DNA of 64,000 nt, taken from Chitinophaga sp. SYP-B3965. GTDB taxonomy: Bacteria > Bacteroidota > Bacteroidia > Chitinophagales > Chitinophagaceae. The DNA is taken from the NCBI RefSeq assembly GCF_009647655.1, contig NZ_WJFD01000001.1, positions 620,001 through 684,000 on the forward strand. Direction: 5' to 3'. Position numbers and translations under genes: made by a program. This document shows, piece by piece, positions 53,919 to 63,972 of the stretch (position 1 is the stretch's first letter; each line of letters begins with the position of its first letter). The notes beneath the pieces are model-generated. The model did no database searches, was not told the DNA's origin, and saw only the letters and a list, made by a program, of their open reading frames with translations.

Positions 53919-56900
53919 ATGAAACTACTTGCGTATGGCAAAGCCATTCCGCGTTGTTGGCATTTGCCTGTAAAATTATTGCTCGTTATGAAATTAACAG
54001 CTGTTTTAATGCTCATTGCAGCGCTTCACGTAAGCGCAGCAGGTTTTGCCCAGAAGATCACGCTTTCCCGCAAGAATGCGCCGCTGGGTAAGATCTTTTC
54101 AGACATACAGGCAAAGAGCGGTCTTTCTATTTTATATGATAGCAAGCTGATCAGGAGTGCCGGGAACATTAACATTGATGTGAAAGATGCTTCCCTGGAG
54201 GAAGTGCTGGATAAGTGCCTGGAAGGCCTTTCCCTGTCCTATGTGATCATGGAGAAAATGATCGTGATCAGAACAAAAGCATTGCCAGCTAATCCCGTTC
54301 AGCCGCCACAGATAGTGAGCGGCACAGTAGCTGATGAAAAAGGTTTGCCGGTTATAGGCGCTACGGTTTACCTGAAGGAGTTAAAGCGGGGAACATTGAC
54401 AGATGTGCAGGGAAAATTCTCCCTGCCTAACGTTCCCCCCGGCAAGTACACGCTGGCTATTTCGTCTATTGGTTATGATCCCCGGGAAGAACCTGTTACG
54501 GTGGCCGATCAGTTGGTCACCGTACAGATCCTCCTGAAAATTAGCATTAACAACCTGAAAGAACTGATCGTGGTAACGGCGCTTGGTATCAGGAAAACAG
54601 CCAAGTCTGTTACGTATAATGTGCAGACTATCTCCGGCAGCGAGATCAATAACGTGAAAGATCCCAGCCTGGTGAACAGCCTAACCGGTAAAATAGCCGG
54701 TATGACGGTGAATACAAGTTCCTCCGGTCCCGGCGGCGCCACCAAAGTGGTAATGCGCGGCAATAAATCTATTTACGGTAATAACAATGCCCTGTACGTA
54801 GTGGATGGTATCCCTTTGCCTGACCTCTTTACGCAAAAGGTAACAGATGGTTTTTCCGTACCCGGTGGCAGCGATGGTATTGCAAACATCAACCCGGATG
54901 ATATTGAAACCATCACTGCATTAACAGGTGCATCCGCTGCAGCCTTATACGGCAGCCAGGCTGCCAATGGTGTGATCCTGCTTACTACCAAAAAAGGAAA
55001 GGCCGGCAAGACCGCGGTAAATTATTCCTTCAATGCCAACTTCAGCCGGCCATTATTGCTGCCGGAATTTCAACATACCTATGGCGCAGGTGCTGCTCCT
55101 TCTTTTCAAAGCTGGGGTGCAAAAGAACCTGCCAATGCAGATACAAAGGACTTCTTTCAAACCGGCCAGAGCTATACACATGCCATCAATATATCTACCG
55201 GAACTGAGCGTAATCAAACCTATTTCTCTGCCGCTGCGGTGAATGCCACCGGTATCATTCCGCACAATACTTTTGATCGTTATAATTTCAGTGCGAGGAA
55301 TACCAGCACACTGCTGGATGATAAGCTGAACCTGGATATTAATGTGCAATACATCAGCCAGCAGCAGGATAATGCACCCGTTCAGGGACAGTATTTCAAC
55401 TCATTGGTGGGTGTTTATCTTTTCCCCAGATCGCATGACTTTGGCAGCTTTAAGAACTTCGAAAAGTATGATCCTAACCGGAACTTTGCTGTGCAGAACT
55501 GGCCCTATGGTGATCTGGGTATGATGTTGCAGAATCCTTACTGGGTAGTGAACAGGAATAACAACAGGATGAAGCGGGATCGTTTCATTGCTTCTGTGGC
55601 TGCGAAATATACGATCAGCTCATCTTTGAGTTTGTTGGGCAGGGTGAAGCAGGACAGGGTGAATGACCAATGGGATGCAAAGAATTATGCCTCTACTGTA
55701 GCATTCCTTGGTGGTGTGAACGGACGGTATGATAACAGCAAAACTTTTGGCAGGCAATCTTATGCAGATCTGATCCTGACGTTTAATAAGAAGATGAATG
55801 ATCTTTCTCTGAATGTAAACGCAGGTGCAAGTATCCAGGATGTGCAGGATAATACAACCGGATGGAAAAATGGATACCTGTCCCAGTTCGCCAACATGTT
55901 CACTTTTGCCAATGTGGATTTTACCCGTTTTGCACCTTACGATTATAACGACCGGATGCAGACACAGGCTGTATTTGCCACTGCACAGTTAGGATACAGG
56001 GAGATGTTATACCTGGAGGCTTCTGCGCGTAATGAATGGTCTTCTGCATTAGCTTTTACAGAAAGCAGATCTTATTTCTATCCTTCTATAGGGCTCACGG
56101 GTATTATCAGTGAAATGACGCAGTTACCGCAAGCCATTACTTTTGCAAAAGTAAGAGCGTCCTATAGTGAAGTGGCTAACTCCATTCCGCTTTACATTTC
56201 CATGCCCACCATTCCTATTCCCAATGGTGGTGCCATACAAGCTATTCACGCAAGGCCTTTCCAGGAAATGAAACCGGAAAGGACCAGTTCTTTCGAAGCA
56301 GGGATCGATCTGCGTTTCTTTGATGATCAATTCAGCATCAGCGCCACTTATTACAACACCCATACAAAGAACCAGTTCTTCAGGGTAGAGGTAACGCCCT
56401 CTGTTGGTTATAATGCCTACTTTATCAATGCGGGTAATGTACAGAACAAAGGGATCGAAGCTACTGCAGGATACAATGGGAGGATCGGCAATGTGAACTG
56501 GAACCCTTCTCTCACCTTTGCACTGAACCGTAACAAGGTAGTGGAGATGCTGGATTACACAGATCCTTTTACCGGGCAGCGCAGAACACAGGATGAATTC
56601 ATTGTGTCTGACTTTGCCGGTTATCGCCTGATCGTAAAGAAAGGCGGTTCTTATGGCGATATCTATGTGAAGGATGTGAAGAAGGATGATAAAGGTGTGA
56701 TCGTACTAAATGATAAAGGCCTGCCTGAGGTAGGTGATTATATTAAAGCAGGTAATGCTAACCCTCGTTACTTGCTGGGTTGGAACAATGGTCTTACGTA
56801 TCAGCGTTTCAACCTTAATTTTCTTTTAGATGCCAGGCTGGGGGGAGAAGTAGTTTCTTCAACGGAAGCAATCATGGATAATTTCGGCGTATCCCAACGT

Positions 56901-57233
56901 ACAGCAGAGGCCAGAGATCGTGGCGGCGTGATGGTCAATGGAACGATGGTAGATGCAAAGGGTTATTATCAGAATCTTACCGGAGCTACTTCTTCCGCAC
57001 TGGCGCTATATACTTACAGTGCCACAAATATCAGGCTGAGAGAAGTATCTCTCGGTTACAAAATAAAAAATGCACAGTTATCCCTTGTAGCGCGAAACCT
57101 TTGGCTGATCTACAAGAAAGCGCCTTATGATCCGGAGATCACGGCATTTACCAACAACCAGTTCCAGGGCTATGATTATTTCGGTATGCCCAGCTTAAGG
57201 AACATTGGCGTAAATCTGAAAGTCTCATTCTAA
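53919..57233 (+). CDS. SusC/RagA family TonB-linked outer-membrane protein with STN domain
   Basis: This 1104-residue TonB-dependent transporter has a signal sequence (about 1-45), an STN signalling domain (about 46-125), a carboxypeptidase-regulatory-like domain (about 130-205), a plug domain with VVMRGNKSIYGNNNALYVVDGIPL, and a 22-strand barrel ending in aromatic VSF. The STN domain and the upstream sigma/FecR genes show that the transporter also signals its own induction. The imported substrate is unknown. It lies 23 bp before its SusD partner. Confidence 0.94.
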   Translation: MKLLAYGKAIPRCWHLPVKLLLVMKLTAVLMLIAALHVSAAGFAQKITLSRKNAPLGKIFSDIQAKSGLSILYDSKLIRSAGNINIDVKDASLEEVLDKCLEGLSLSYVIMEKMIVIRTKALPANPVQPPQIVSGTVADEKGLPVIGATVYLKELKRGTLTDVQGKFSLPNVPPGKYTLAISSIGYDPREEPVTVADQLVTVQILLKISINNLKELIVVTALGIRKTAKSVTYNVQTISGSEINNVKDPSLVNSLTGKIAGMTVNTSSSGPGGATKVVMRGNKSIYGNNNALYVVDGIPLPDLFTQKVTDGFSVPGGSDGIANINPDDIETITALTGASAAALYGSQAANGVILLTTKKGKAGKTAVNYSFNANFSRPLLLPEFQHTYGAGAAPSFQSWGAKEPANADTKDFFQTGQSYTHAINISTGTERNQTYFSAAAVNATGIIPHNTFDRYNFSARNTSTLLDDKLNLDINVQYISQQQDNAPVQGQYFNSLVGVYLFPRSHDFGSFKNFEKYDPNRNFAVQNWPYGDLGMMLQNPYWVVNRNNNRMKRDRFIASVAAKYTISSSLSLLGRVKQDRVNDQWDAKNYASTVAFLGGVNGRYDNSKTFGRQSYADLILTFNKKMNDLSLNVNAGASIQDVQDNTTGWKNGYLSQFANMFTFANVDFTRFAPYDYNDRMQTQAVFATAQLGYREMLYLEASARNEWSSALAFTESRSYFYPSIGLTGIISEMTQLPQAITFAKVRASYSEVANSIPLYISMPTIPIPNGGAIQAIHARPFQEMKPERTSSFEAGIDLRFFDDQFSISATYYNTHTKNQFFRVEVTPSVGYNAYFINAGNVQNKGIEATAGYNGRIGNVNWNPSLTFALNRNKVVEMLDYTDPFTGQRRTQDEFIVSDFAGYRLIVKKGGSYGDIYVKDVKKDDKGVIVLNDKGLPEVGDYIKAGNANPRYLLGWNNGLTYQRFNLNFLLDARLGGEVVSSTEAIMDNFGVSQRTAEARDRGGVMVNGTMVDAKGYYQNLTGATSSALALYTYSATNIRLREVSLGYKIKNAQLSLVARNLWLIYKKAPYDPEITAFTNNQFQGYDYFGMPSLRNIGVNLKVSF

Positions 57234-57256
57234 TTATTCAGTTAAAAGGAAAGATC

Positions 57257-58831
57257 ATGAAAAAGCAATTATATATAGGGATATTGATCATCGCGGCTAT
57301 TTTGCCGGTATCCTGCACTAAGAACTTTGAACGTTTCAATACTAATCCGAACGAGTTAACAGATTCGCTCTTAAAATATGATTACAAGTATGTGGGCGCT
57401 TTTATTCCCGGCATGCTCACCAGTCTTTATAGTACCATCGACTGGCAGTACCAGTTACAACAAAATCTGAATGCTGATATCTACTCCGGCTTCATGGGCA
57501 TTCCCACACCCTTTAACAACGGGAAGAATAATTCCAATTACTTTATGATGGATTGGAATAACTGGCCTTTTAAAGTAGCTTTTGATAATGTAATGAGTGG
57601 ATGGAAGCTGGTGAAGGACAGGGGAGAGAAAACACGTCCGGACCTTTTTGCGGTAGCTACTATTATTAAAGTGGCCTCTATGCACAGGGTTACAGATGTA
57701 TTCGGCCCTATTCCTTATTCAAAGTTTGGCGCGGGTGGTTTTTCCACGCCCTATGACAGCCAGGAAAGTATTTATAATGCCTTCTTTGCAGAACTGGATC
57801 AGGCTATTCAAAGCCTCAGCACTTTTGATAAAACAAACCCCGCCGGCAAAGCGCAACTAAAACCCTTCGATCTCCTCTACGGCGGTGAGTATGGGGATTG
57901 GATCCGGTTTGCCAACTCACTCAAACTCCGCCTCGCCATGCGCATCTCATTTGTGAATGAGGTATTGGCAAAGAAACAGGCGGAAGCAGCGGTGAACAAT
58001 GAGTATGGTGTAATTACAGACAATAAGAAGAGTGCGATGGTAAGGTCTGGCAATGGTGTTACCGTGAGTAATTCACTGTATGTGATCAGCCAGGAGTATA
58101 ATGATATCCGCATGGGTGCGCCGATGGAGTCTTTCCTGAAAGGTTATAATGATCCGCGGCTCAAAGCCTACTTCCGTGAAAGCGGGATGCCGGGTGGAGG
58201 ATATCGTGGCATACGCAATGGCATTGATATTAAAGCGAAGCCGGATTATGAAAAGTTCTCTGCGTTGAACATAGAGCGTAATACACCTGTTCGTGTACTG
58301 GCTGCATCGGAGACTTATTTCCTGCGGGCGGAAGGTGCTGCAAGAGGCTGGGCTATGAATGGTGATGCGAAAGCTTTATATGAAGAAGGTATCCGTGTGT
58401 CCTTTGCACAATATGATCTGGGCGATGCTACAAGTTATATCAATGATGCGGCGAGCAAACCAGTGGGCTATACAGATCCTGTGAATGCAGCGAACAATGT
58501 GGCAACAAATGCATCTTACCTGAGCACGATCACTGTCCGCTGGCAGGATGCAGATAATTTTGAAACAAAACTGGAACGTATCATTACGCAGAAATGGATC
58601 AGCCTTTATCCTGATGGAGAAGAAGCGTGGGCAGAGTTCAGGAGAACAGGTTATCCTAAATTATTCCCGGTGGTGGTAAATTACAGCGGAGGCAGCATTC
58701 CCGGTTTTATTAAACGTTTGCCATTCCCTCCGGATGAATATAAGAACAATAAAGACGAGGTTACAAAAGCAGCTGCATTGCTTAATGGAGCTGATAATGG
58801 CGGCACCCGGTTATGGTGGGGAAGACCCTGA
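57257..58831 (+). CDS. SusD/RagB family outer-membrane lipoprotein
   Basis: This 524-residue surface lipoprotein has lipobox LPVSC (Cys20) and begins, after the signal, with FERFNTNPNELTD, typical of the SusD-like_2 subgroup. It is helical with TPR-like helices (MHRVTDVFGPIPYSKFG and ERIITQKWISLYPDGEEAWAEFRRTGYP are diagnostic). It captures substrate and caps the SusC barrel. The subgroup is often found in loci for glycans or other polymers; no enzyme gene adjoins to reveal the substrate. Confidence 0.93.
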   Translation: MKKQLYIGILIIAAILPVSCTKNFERFNTNPNELTDSLLKYDYKYVGAFIPGMLTSLYSTIDWQYQLQQNLNADIYSGFMGIPTPFNNGKNNSNYFMMDWNNWPFKVAFDNVMSGWKLVKDRGEKTRPDLFAVATIIKVASMHRVTDVFGPIPYSKFGAGGFSTPYDSQESIYNAFFAELDQAIQSLSTFDKTNPAGKAQLKPFDLLYGGEYGDWIRFANSLKLRLAMRISFVNEVLAKKQAEAAVNNEYGVITDNKKSAMVRSGNGVTVSNSLYVISQEYNDIRMGAPMESFLKGYNDPRLKAYFRESGMPGGGYRGIRNGIDIKAKPDYEKFSALNIERNTPVRVLAASETYFLRAEGAARGWAMNGDAKALYEEGIRVSFAQYDLGDATSYINDAASKPVGYTDPVNAANNVATNASYLSTITVRWQDADNFETKLERIITQKWISLYPDGEEAWAEFRRTGYPKLFPVVVNYSGGSIPGFIKRLPFPPDEYKNNKDEVTKAAALLNGADNGGTRLWWGRP

Positions 58832-58849
58832 TTTATGCTTATGGATTGT

Positions 58850-58883
58850 AAGGAGGCTGGATATTTTCCAGCCTCCTTTTTTT
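58850..58883 (+). terminator. terminator of the SusCD operon
   Basis: A perfect 12-bp stem (AAGGAGGCTGGA with TCCAGCCTCCTT) over TATTT is followed by TTTTT. Confidence 0.9.
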
Positions 58884-58999
58884 ATGAACAGCTGTAGAAT
58901 TATTTTTACTTGTTGAAAACCAAGCGTTCTGCTTTCACGTACATGACTATGCAACCATATTTTAATACACTTCTTTTAAACCCGTAAAATCGAATTCTT

Positions 59000-59698
59000 A
59001 TGGCTGATCAAATTATTGTTCCAAAGGAACAAGATGACAATGTTATGCTTTCTCCCAAAGGATTGCAGCGCAGAAAATTCCTTACCCTGTTTGCCGGTAC
59101 GGCAGCCACAGCAGCGGTTATTGCAGGTTGTTCGAAAGATAGTAACAACAATGATGGTATCAATCTTGGCAGTGGAGATATCGGTATCCTGAATTATGCT
59201 TATGCACTCGAACAACTGGAAGCTGCTTTCTATACGCAGGTGATCATGAGTCAATATGCCGGTATCACAGCAACAGAACTTTCGCTGTTAACTGACATCA
59301 GAGATCATGAGATCGCACACCGGGAGTTCTTTAAGAATGCATTAGGCGCTAAAGCTATACCCGGACTGGAAGTGAATTTCGCGGCTATCGACTTTAGTAA
59401 AAGAGACACTGTGTTAGCCACCGCAAAGACGTTTGAGGACCTTGGTGTTTCTGCTTACAATGGTGCTGGAAAACTGATCACAGACCCAGTTTATTTAGGC
59501 CTGGCAGGTAAGATCGTATCTGTTGAAGCGCGCCATGCTGCTTTGATCAGGGACCTCATCAGCAACGGATCTTTTGCGGATAATACCGTGATAGATGCGA
59601 ACGGACTTGATAAAGCAAATACGCCGGCAACCGTGCTGGCCGCAGCATCGGGCTTCCTTAAATCAAAATTGAACGGCAGTAATCTTCCTACTTCATAA
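59000..59698 (+). CDS. secreted ferritin-like domain protein 1
   Basis: This 232-residue protein has a twin-arginine-like signal (RRKFLTLFAGTAA) with a lipobox Cys in IAGC. The mature part is a ferritin-like four-helix bundle of the Ferritin_2/DUF4439 kind: helices holding EQLEAAFYTQ, DHEIAHREFF, KTFEDLGVSAYNG and VEARHAALIRDL provide Glu and His residues placed as metal ligands. Whether it binds iron is not established. It forms a two-gene unit with the next gene, 16 bp downstream. Confidence 0.82.
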   Translation: MADQIIVPKEQDDNVMLSPKGLQRRKFLTLFAGTAATAAVIAGCSKDSNNNDGINLGSGDIGILNYAYALEQLEAAFYTQVIMSQYAGITATELSLLTDIRDHEIAHREFFKNALGAKAIPGLEVNFAAIDFSKRDTVLATAKTFEDLGVSAYNGAGKLITDPVYLGLAGKIVSVEARHAALIRDLISNGSFADNTVIDANGLDKANTPATVLAAASGFLKSKLNGSNLPTS

Positions 59699-59714
59699 TT
59701 AAAAATCTACCATC

Positions 59715-60557
59715 ATGAATATCCATCACATTATAACTGAATTGGAAAAGGCAGATCCCGAAGTGTATGAGCGACTGGATTCGAGGAGAGGAGTGATGAA
59801 AAGTTTTGCGAAGATGAGTGGCAAGCTTGCACTGGCAGCACTTCCGCTTGCATTGGGCGGCATGTTTAAAAAAGCATATGGTCAATCTACAACCACTATA
59901 CTGGGTGTATTGCAGTTTGCATTGAAGCTGGAATACCTGGAAGCAGAGTTCTATACCATGGGCGCAGCAGCACCAGCACTGGTGCCGGCAGGCGCTCCCA
60001 TGGGGGCTATCACCACTATCCGTGACCATGAGAATGCACATGTGAAATTACTGAAAGATACGATCGTAGCGCTGGCAGGTACTCCGGAAGCTAAACCTGT
60101 TTTTGATTTCTCCGCTGGTAACGGTAGTGGTAACGGCCCTTTAAAAACGGTGTTTACGGATTACGCGTTATTCCTCGCTGTGGCGCAGACCTTTGAAGAT
60201 ACCGGTGTAAGAGCGTATAAAGGCCAGGCGGCAAACCTGATGTCCAACAATGATGTATTAACGGCTGCACTGAATATTCACTCCGTGGAAGCAAGGCATG
60301 CCTCACATATCCGTAGCATGAGAAGGGTTAATCTCAGCAATCCTGCCATCAAGCCCTGGATCACCGGTAAAGATACGGGTGGTATCGGAGCGCTGGTGCA
60401 GGCCAGTTATGATGGGGAGGAAGTGACCACCCAGGCAACGATCAATATCGTTAACATTAATGGTCAGGCTATCAGTGTAAATGCAGCTACGGAGGCATTT
60501 GACGAGCCTTTAACCAGTGCACAGGTGCTGGCTATCGTAGATCCGTTTATTGTTTAA
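59715..60557 (+). CDS. secreted ferritin-like domain protein 2
   Basis: This 280-residue paralogue of the preceding protein has a twin-arginine-like motif (SRRGVMKSFAK) followed by a hydrophobic stretch about 30 residues from the start. Its helices carry KLEYLEAEFYTMG, DHENAHVKLLKD, QTFEDTGVRAYKG and VEARHASHIRSM, matching the first copy. It is longer at its C terminus. Paired ferritin-like genes of this type recur in Bacteroidota. A terminator follows. Confidence 0.82.
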   Translation: MNIHHIITELEKADPEVYERLDSRRGVMKSFAKMSGKLALAALPLALGGMFKKAYGQSTTTILGVLQFALKLEYLEAEFYTMGAAAPALVPAGAPMGAITTIRDHENAHVKLLKDTIVALAGTPEAKPVFDFSAGNGSGNGPLKTVFTDYALFLAVAQTFEDTGVRAYKGQAANLMSNNDVLTAALNIHSVEARHASHIRSMRRVNLSNPAIKPWITGKDTGGIGALVQASYDGEEVTTQATINIVNINGQAISVNAATEAFDEPLTSAQVLAIVDPFIV

Positions 60558-60564
60558 GTTTGGT

Positions 60565-60600
60565 GAAAGGCGCTGGCTTTCAGCGCCTTTCATTATTATT
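60565..60600 (+). terminator. terminator of the ferritin-like gene pair
   Basis: A perfect 11-bp stem (GAAAGGCGCTG with CAGCGCCTTTC) over GCTTT is followed by ATTATTATTT. Confidence 0.85.
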
Positions 60601-60708
60601 TCAAGCCGCTTGTCAATTTATTGGCAGGCAAAATGCATTTAGCTTGAGAATTTGGTATATTTTGAGGCACTGCCCATTGCAGTACAACAAAACATACCCG
60701 CAACGCTT

Positions 60709-63700
60709 ATGATGCATAACATGATCCGCCTGTCCATCGGTGCTTTCCTCGCCTTTGGCCCTATTACTACGCAGGCACAGACAGAGACAAAACTATTGAG
60801 GAACCCGGCAGTCAGTGAAAAGCACATTGCTTTTATGTACGCCGGAGATATCTGGATCGCTAACCGTAACGGCTCCAACCCGGTCAGGCTTACGGTAAAT
60901 CCCTCGTTTAAGCAGGATCCTTACTTCTCTCCTGATGGCAAATGGATTGCCTTTACAGGTAATTACGATGGGAATAATGATGTATATGTAGTGTCTGTAG
61001 ATGGTGGCGATCCCCGCCGCATCACCTGGCATCCTTTCCGTGATGTAGTGAGAGGCTGGGTAGATAATGAGCATATCCTGTATGCTTCTTCCGCAGAGTC
61101 TCCTACTGCAAGGACCACACAGTTATATACCGTGAGTACAAAAGGAGGATTAGCTACAGTACATGCTAAGATCCCGGAAGCAACGCAGGGCGCTGTTCCC
61201 CCGGATGGCAAATTCACGGCTTATATCAAGAACCCGGACCCTACGGAGGGTGGCGCCACCTACCGTCCTTTTAAAAGGTATCGGGGTGGATACATGCCCA
61301 AGATCTGGATCTTCAACAATACCAGCTACCAGATAGAAGAAATACCAGCTGCTAATTCCAATAACATCCGCCCGGTATGGGTAGGAAAGAGCGTGTATTT
61401 CCTCAGCGATCGTAATCAGACCATGAATATCTTCCGGTATGATACAGATTCCAAACAGGTAACACAGATCACAAAGTATAAGAATGACGATGTAAAGACC
61501 CTCACCACAGATGGTAAAACACTGGCCTTTGAACAAGGCGCTACCATCCACCTGCTGGATGCTGCTACCGCTGCGGTAACAGATGTGGCCGTGAGTATCC
61601 GCACAGACCTTCCTTATAAACGTGCCCATCTGGAAAAGATCCAGAACTTTGAACGGATAAATATTTCTCCAACCGGTATGCGCCTGCTGGTGCAGGGCAG
61701 GGGAGAGATCTTCTCTGTGCCGAAGGAAAAGGGCGATGTACGTAACATCTCCAATTCACCCGGCACACATGAAAGAGAACCCGCCTGGTCTCCCGATGGT
61801 AAATGGATCTCTTATGTTTCTGATAAAGACGGCAACTACAAATTAATATTGCGTGATCAGAAAGCGATGGATAAACCGGTTGAAATTGAACTGGGTAAAA
61901 CTGTTTATTATTTCGCCCCTACCTGGAGCCCGGACAGTAAAAAGCTTTTCTACAGTGATGCGCATTTTAATCTCTATTACATAGATGTGCAAAGCAAAAA
62001 GATCGTACATATAGACGCGAATAACAATGGTTCCATCCCAAGTGGCGGTGCGAATGTATTTGCACCTTCCTGGTCTCCTGATTCCAAATGGATCACTTAC
62101 CTGAAGGCAAGCCCCAATGGTTATGATGCCGTGTACCTCTACAGTCTTGATACTGATAAAGCCACACCCATCACAGATGGTATGAGCGATGCAGGTAATC
62201 CTACTTTCAGTGCGGATGGGAAATATATTTTCTTCCCTGCCAGCACCAATAGTGGTACGGCCATCAGCGGCCTGCATATGCAAACATATGACCGTAATGT
62301 TACCAGCAATATTTATGCTGCCATCCTGGCTAAAAGTACGCCCACCATCTTTACGCCGGAAAGCGATGAAGAAACGGTAAAGGAAGAAAAGAAAGAAGAA
62401 AAGAAGGATACCGCAAAAACTGCTGCCAAGCCTGCTGCCCCTGCAGCAACTGCAAGTACTAAAATAGACCTGGACGGCATCGAAAACAGGATCATTGCAC
62501 TTCCACTGGGCAGTGGCCAGTACAGAAGTCTGAACGGCCAGGTGAAAGACAAACTGTTCTTCATTTCCGGAGATGAAGTACGTTACTATGATCTGAAAGA
62601 ACGCAAGAGCGAAACCTTTACAAAAGCCAATGGTTTTATCATCAGTGCTGATAGTAAAAAGATGTTGCTGTTCGTGAATAACGGATTCAATATTGTAGGT
62701 ACGGACCGAAAACCCAATGCCGGAGAAGGGAAAGTAGATGTGTCCAACGTAAGCATGGTCGTAGACCCTGTAGCAGAATGGAAACAGATCTTTGATGAAG
62801 TGTATAAGATAGAGAAAGACTTTTTCTATGTGAAGAATATGCATGGTGTGGATTGGGAAGCCAACAAAAAACGTTACGCTGCTCTCTTGCCTTATGTAAG
62901 CCATCGTTCAGACCTGAACTACCTGCTGAATGAAATGATGAGTGAGATGGTAGTAGGGCATAACTATGTAGGTGCAGGAGACATGCCAAACGGCCCCACA
63001 GTACCCACCGGTATGCTGGGAGCAGATTTTGAGATCAGTGACAATAAATACCGCATCAAAAAGATCTACAGCACACTCTCCTGGAATCCTGACCTGAAAG
63101 CCCCGCTGTCTGTTCCGGGCCTGAATGTGAAAGAAGGAGAGTACATCCTTGCCGTAAATGGCCGTCCGCTGGATGCAGATATCAGTATCTACAGCCTGCT
63201 GGAAAACACGGTGAACCGCCAGGTGGTATTAACAGTGAATGATAAACCTTCCGACGCCGGTTCCAGAGAAATTACTGTAGAACCTACAGATGCCAACAAA
63301 GAATTTGAATTACGTAAAATAGACTGGATAGAAGGCAACCGCAAAAAAGTAGATCAGCTGAGCAATGGCAAGATCGCTTATGTGTATATGCTGAACACCG
63401 GGCAGGAAGGTTATACTTCCTTCAACCGTTATTATTTTGCGCAGACAGATAAACATGCCTTGCTGCTGGATGAACGTTTCAACGGTGGTGGTTCTGTAGC
63501 GGACTACGTAGTAGATCTGCTGGACAGGAAAGTATTGAGCTACTGGGGTGTTAGGGATGGCAGAAGCTTCACTACGCCAGGTAATGGTATCTACGGCCCC
63601 AAAGCAATGCTGATCAATGAATATGCAGGTTCCGGTGGTGATATGATGCCCTGGATGTTCCGTCAGAAACAACTGGGTAAACTGATCGGTAAACGTACGA

Positions 63701-63972
63701 TGGGGATCCTGGTGGGAATAAGCGGATATCCTACATTGATAGATGGTGGATTTGTTACTTCTCCGAGTTTCGGGATCTATGATACAAAAGGTAACTGGAT
63801 CATTGAGAACGAAGGAACGTCTGCTGATATTGATGTGGAACAAACACCTGCTGATATCATTGCAGGCCATGATCCGCAATTGGAAAGAGGTGTGCAGGTA
63901 TTACTGGAAGAGTTGAAAACAAATCCATACAAACCAGTGCCCAAGCCGGCTGACCCGGTGAAGACGAAATAG
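60709..63972 (+). CDS. tricorn-type S41 family peptidase, exported
   Basis: This 1087-residue protein resembles bacterial tricorn protease homologues. A signal peptide (starting MMHNMIRLSIGAF) is followed by WD40-like/TolB-like beta-propeller repeats (for example DPYFSPDGKWIAFTG, EPAWSPDGKWISYVS, FAPSWSPDSKWITYLK), a Lys/Glu/Ala-rich linker at about 560-590, a tricorn C1 domain, a PDZ domain (about 795-870), and the S41 core with nucleophile S975 in NEYAGSGGDMMPW. I start it at the ATG at 60709; an earlier in-frame GTG at 60652 would mask the signal peptide. It probably degrades peptides in the periplasm. Confidence 0.9.
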   Translation: MMHNMIRLSIGAFLAFGPITTQAQTETKLLRNPAVSEKHIAFMYAGDIWIANRNGSNPVRLTVNPSFKQDPYFSPDGKWIAFTGNYDGNNDVYVVSVDGGDPRRITWHPFRDVVRGWVDNEHILYASSAESPTARTTQLYTVSTKGGLATVHAKIPEATQGAVPPDGKFTAYIKNPDPTEGGATYRPFKRYRGGYMPKIWIFNNTSYQIEEIPAANSNNIRPVWVGKSVYFLSDRNQTMNIFRYDTDSKQVTQITKYKNDDVKTLTTDGKTLAFEQGATIHLLDAATAAVTDVAVSIRTDLPYKRAHLEKIQNFERINISPTGMRLLVQGRGEIFSVPKEKGDVRNISNSPGTHEREPAWSPDGKWISYVSDKDGNYKLILRDQKAMDKPVEIELGKTVYYFAPTWSPDSKKLFYSDAHFNLYYIDVQSKKIVHIDANNNGSIPSGGANVFAPSWSPDSKWITYLKASPNGYDAVYLYSLDTDKATPITDGMSDAGNPTFSADGKYIFFPASTNSGTAISGLHMQTYDRNVTSNIYAAILAKSTPTIFTPESDEETVKEEKKEEKKDTAKTAAKPAAPAATASTKIDLDGIENRIIALPLGSGQYRSLNGQVKDKLFFISGDEVRYYDLKERKSETFTKANGFIISADSKKMLLFVNNGFNIVGTDRKPNAGEGKVDVSNVSMVVDPVAEWKQIFDEVYKIEKDFFYVKNMHGVDWEANKKRYAALLPYVSHRSDLNYLLNEMMSEMVVGHNYVGAGDMPNGPTVPTGMLGADFEISDNKYRIKKIYSTLSWNPDLKAPLSVPGLNVKEGEYILAVNGRPLDADISIYSLLENTVNRQVVLTVNDKPSDAGSREITVEPTDANKEFELRKIDWIEGNRKKVDQLSNGKIAYVYMLNTGQEGYTSFNRYYFAQTDKHALLLDERFNGGGSVADYVVDLLDRKVLSYWGVRDGRSFTTPGNGIYGPKAMLINEYAGSGGDMMPWMFRQKQLGKLIGKRTMGILVGISGYPTLIDGGFVTSPSFGIYDTKGNWIIENEGTSADIDVEQTPADIIAGHDPQLERGVQVLLEELKTNPYKPVPKPADPVKTK

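Noticed and set aside
61843..62904. 353-residue minus-strand frame opposite the tricorn-type peptidase
   Set aside because: The plus strand encodes recognisable propeller repeats throughout. The antisense translation has no recognisable motif.
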